Origin: a virus
Length of the DNA: 20,746 nucleotides
Direction: 5' to 3' (one strand)
Virus record (IMG/VR): IMGVR_UViG_3300017788_001798
Coordinates: 1-20,746 of that record
A model generated the notes under the pieces. The model was not told where the DNA came from and did not search any database. It was given only the letters and a program-made list of their open reading frames with translations. Below are positions 20,586 to 20,746 of this stretch, one piece after another. The position numbers and the translations under genes are program-made. How positions within the stretch are numbered: position 1 is the stretch's first letter; the number at the start of each line of letters is the position of its first letter.

Positions 20586-20746
20586 TCAGGCTGCCTGCTC
20601 GTCCTCAGTTAGGGGCTCGGAGACAGAGGAGAAGGTGTGATGCTCAAGGTCCTCAGGACGGATGATGAGGGCAGCATCCATCATGTCCAGGATGTAGGGC
20701 TTGAACTCAGGTACGTTGAGAATCTTGTCCTCAAACTCGTTCTTGT
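20586..20746 (-). CDS. C-terminal part of an unknown gene running off the window
   Basis: The last 52 residues of a protein whose start lies beyond the window: KNEFEDKILNVPEF, then KPYILDMMDAALIIRPEDLEHH, ending LTEDEQAA. It is acidic and helical, and ends 20 nt before the dUTPase start. The codon pattern and spacing fit a real gene. The fragment is too short to identify. Confidence 0.7.
   Translation of the reverse strand, partial: KNEFEDKILNVPEFKPYILDMMDAALIIRPEDLEHHTFSSVSEPLTEDEQAA

Overview
The window looks like part of a tailed bacteriophage genome (or a phage-derived replicon) with about 50-55% GC. Genes are tightly packed, mostly on the minus strand, with 1-20 nt gaps or ATGA stop/start overlaps. 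The recognisable genes are typical of large lytic phages: replicative helicase, 5'-3' exonuclease, ribonucleotide reductase, ThyX, dUTPase and many small unknown proteins. No structural, packaging or integrase gene is visible, so the host and the exact virus type cannot be read from this window. I see no tRNA, rRNA or CRISPR array, and no gene-free stretch longer than about 110 nt.

Layout, read in the direction of minus-strand transcription. (1) 20746-19664: end of an unknown gene, dUTPase and a small lipoprotein-like gene, stopping at a hairpin terminator (19607-19636) that works on both strands. (2) 18245-19636: the only plus-strand island. It holds a ParB-like gene, a broken staphylococcal-nuclease-like gene and a basic Ala/Lys-rich protein. 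They are framed by two pairs of direct repeats in the order R1-cargo-R2-R1-cargo-R2. (3) 18244-11712: replication block with FEN-type exonuclease, DnaB-like helicase and class II ribonucleotide reductase. The reductase carries a 458-residue HNH intein inserted exactly before its thiyl-radical cysteine. (4) 11645-1391: a long co-oriented series mixing nucleotide metabolism (ThyX, a DUF1599-like protein), translation and tRNA upkeep (peptide deformylase, CCA-adding enzyme, Pth2, RlaP-like nucleotidyltransferase), two overlapping proteases, an ATP-grasp protein, two pairs of diverged paralogues and several unknowns. It ends at a GNRA-loop terminator (1327-1355). (5) 1286-1: a separate run of very small unknown genes, apparently starting from a consensus -10 element directly before the first start codon.

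How the parts work together: RNR, ThyX and dUTPase supply dNTPs to the helicase/exonuclease replication machinery. Pth2, the CCA enzyme, peptide deformylase and the RlaP-like enzyme would keep tRNAs and nascent proteins usable late in infection. The most unusual part is the plus-strand island. Its two intact genes share the same ribosome binding site and first 20 codons (74 nt identical) but are otherwise unrelated, and related-looking N-terminal L-(K/R)-x-x-I helices occur on the CCA enzyme and on a metallopeptidase. This suggests a swappable N-terminal targeting tag, possibly for capsid loading, on exchangeable cargo genes.
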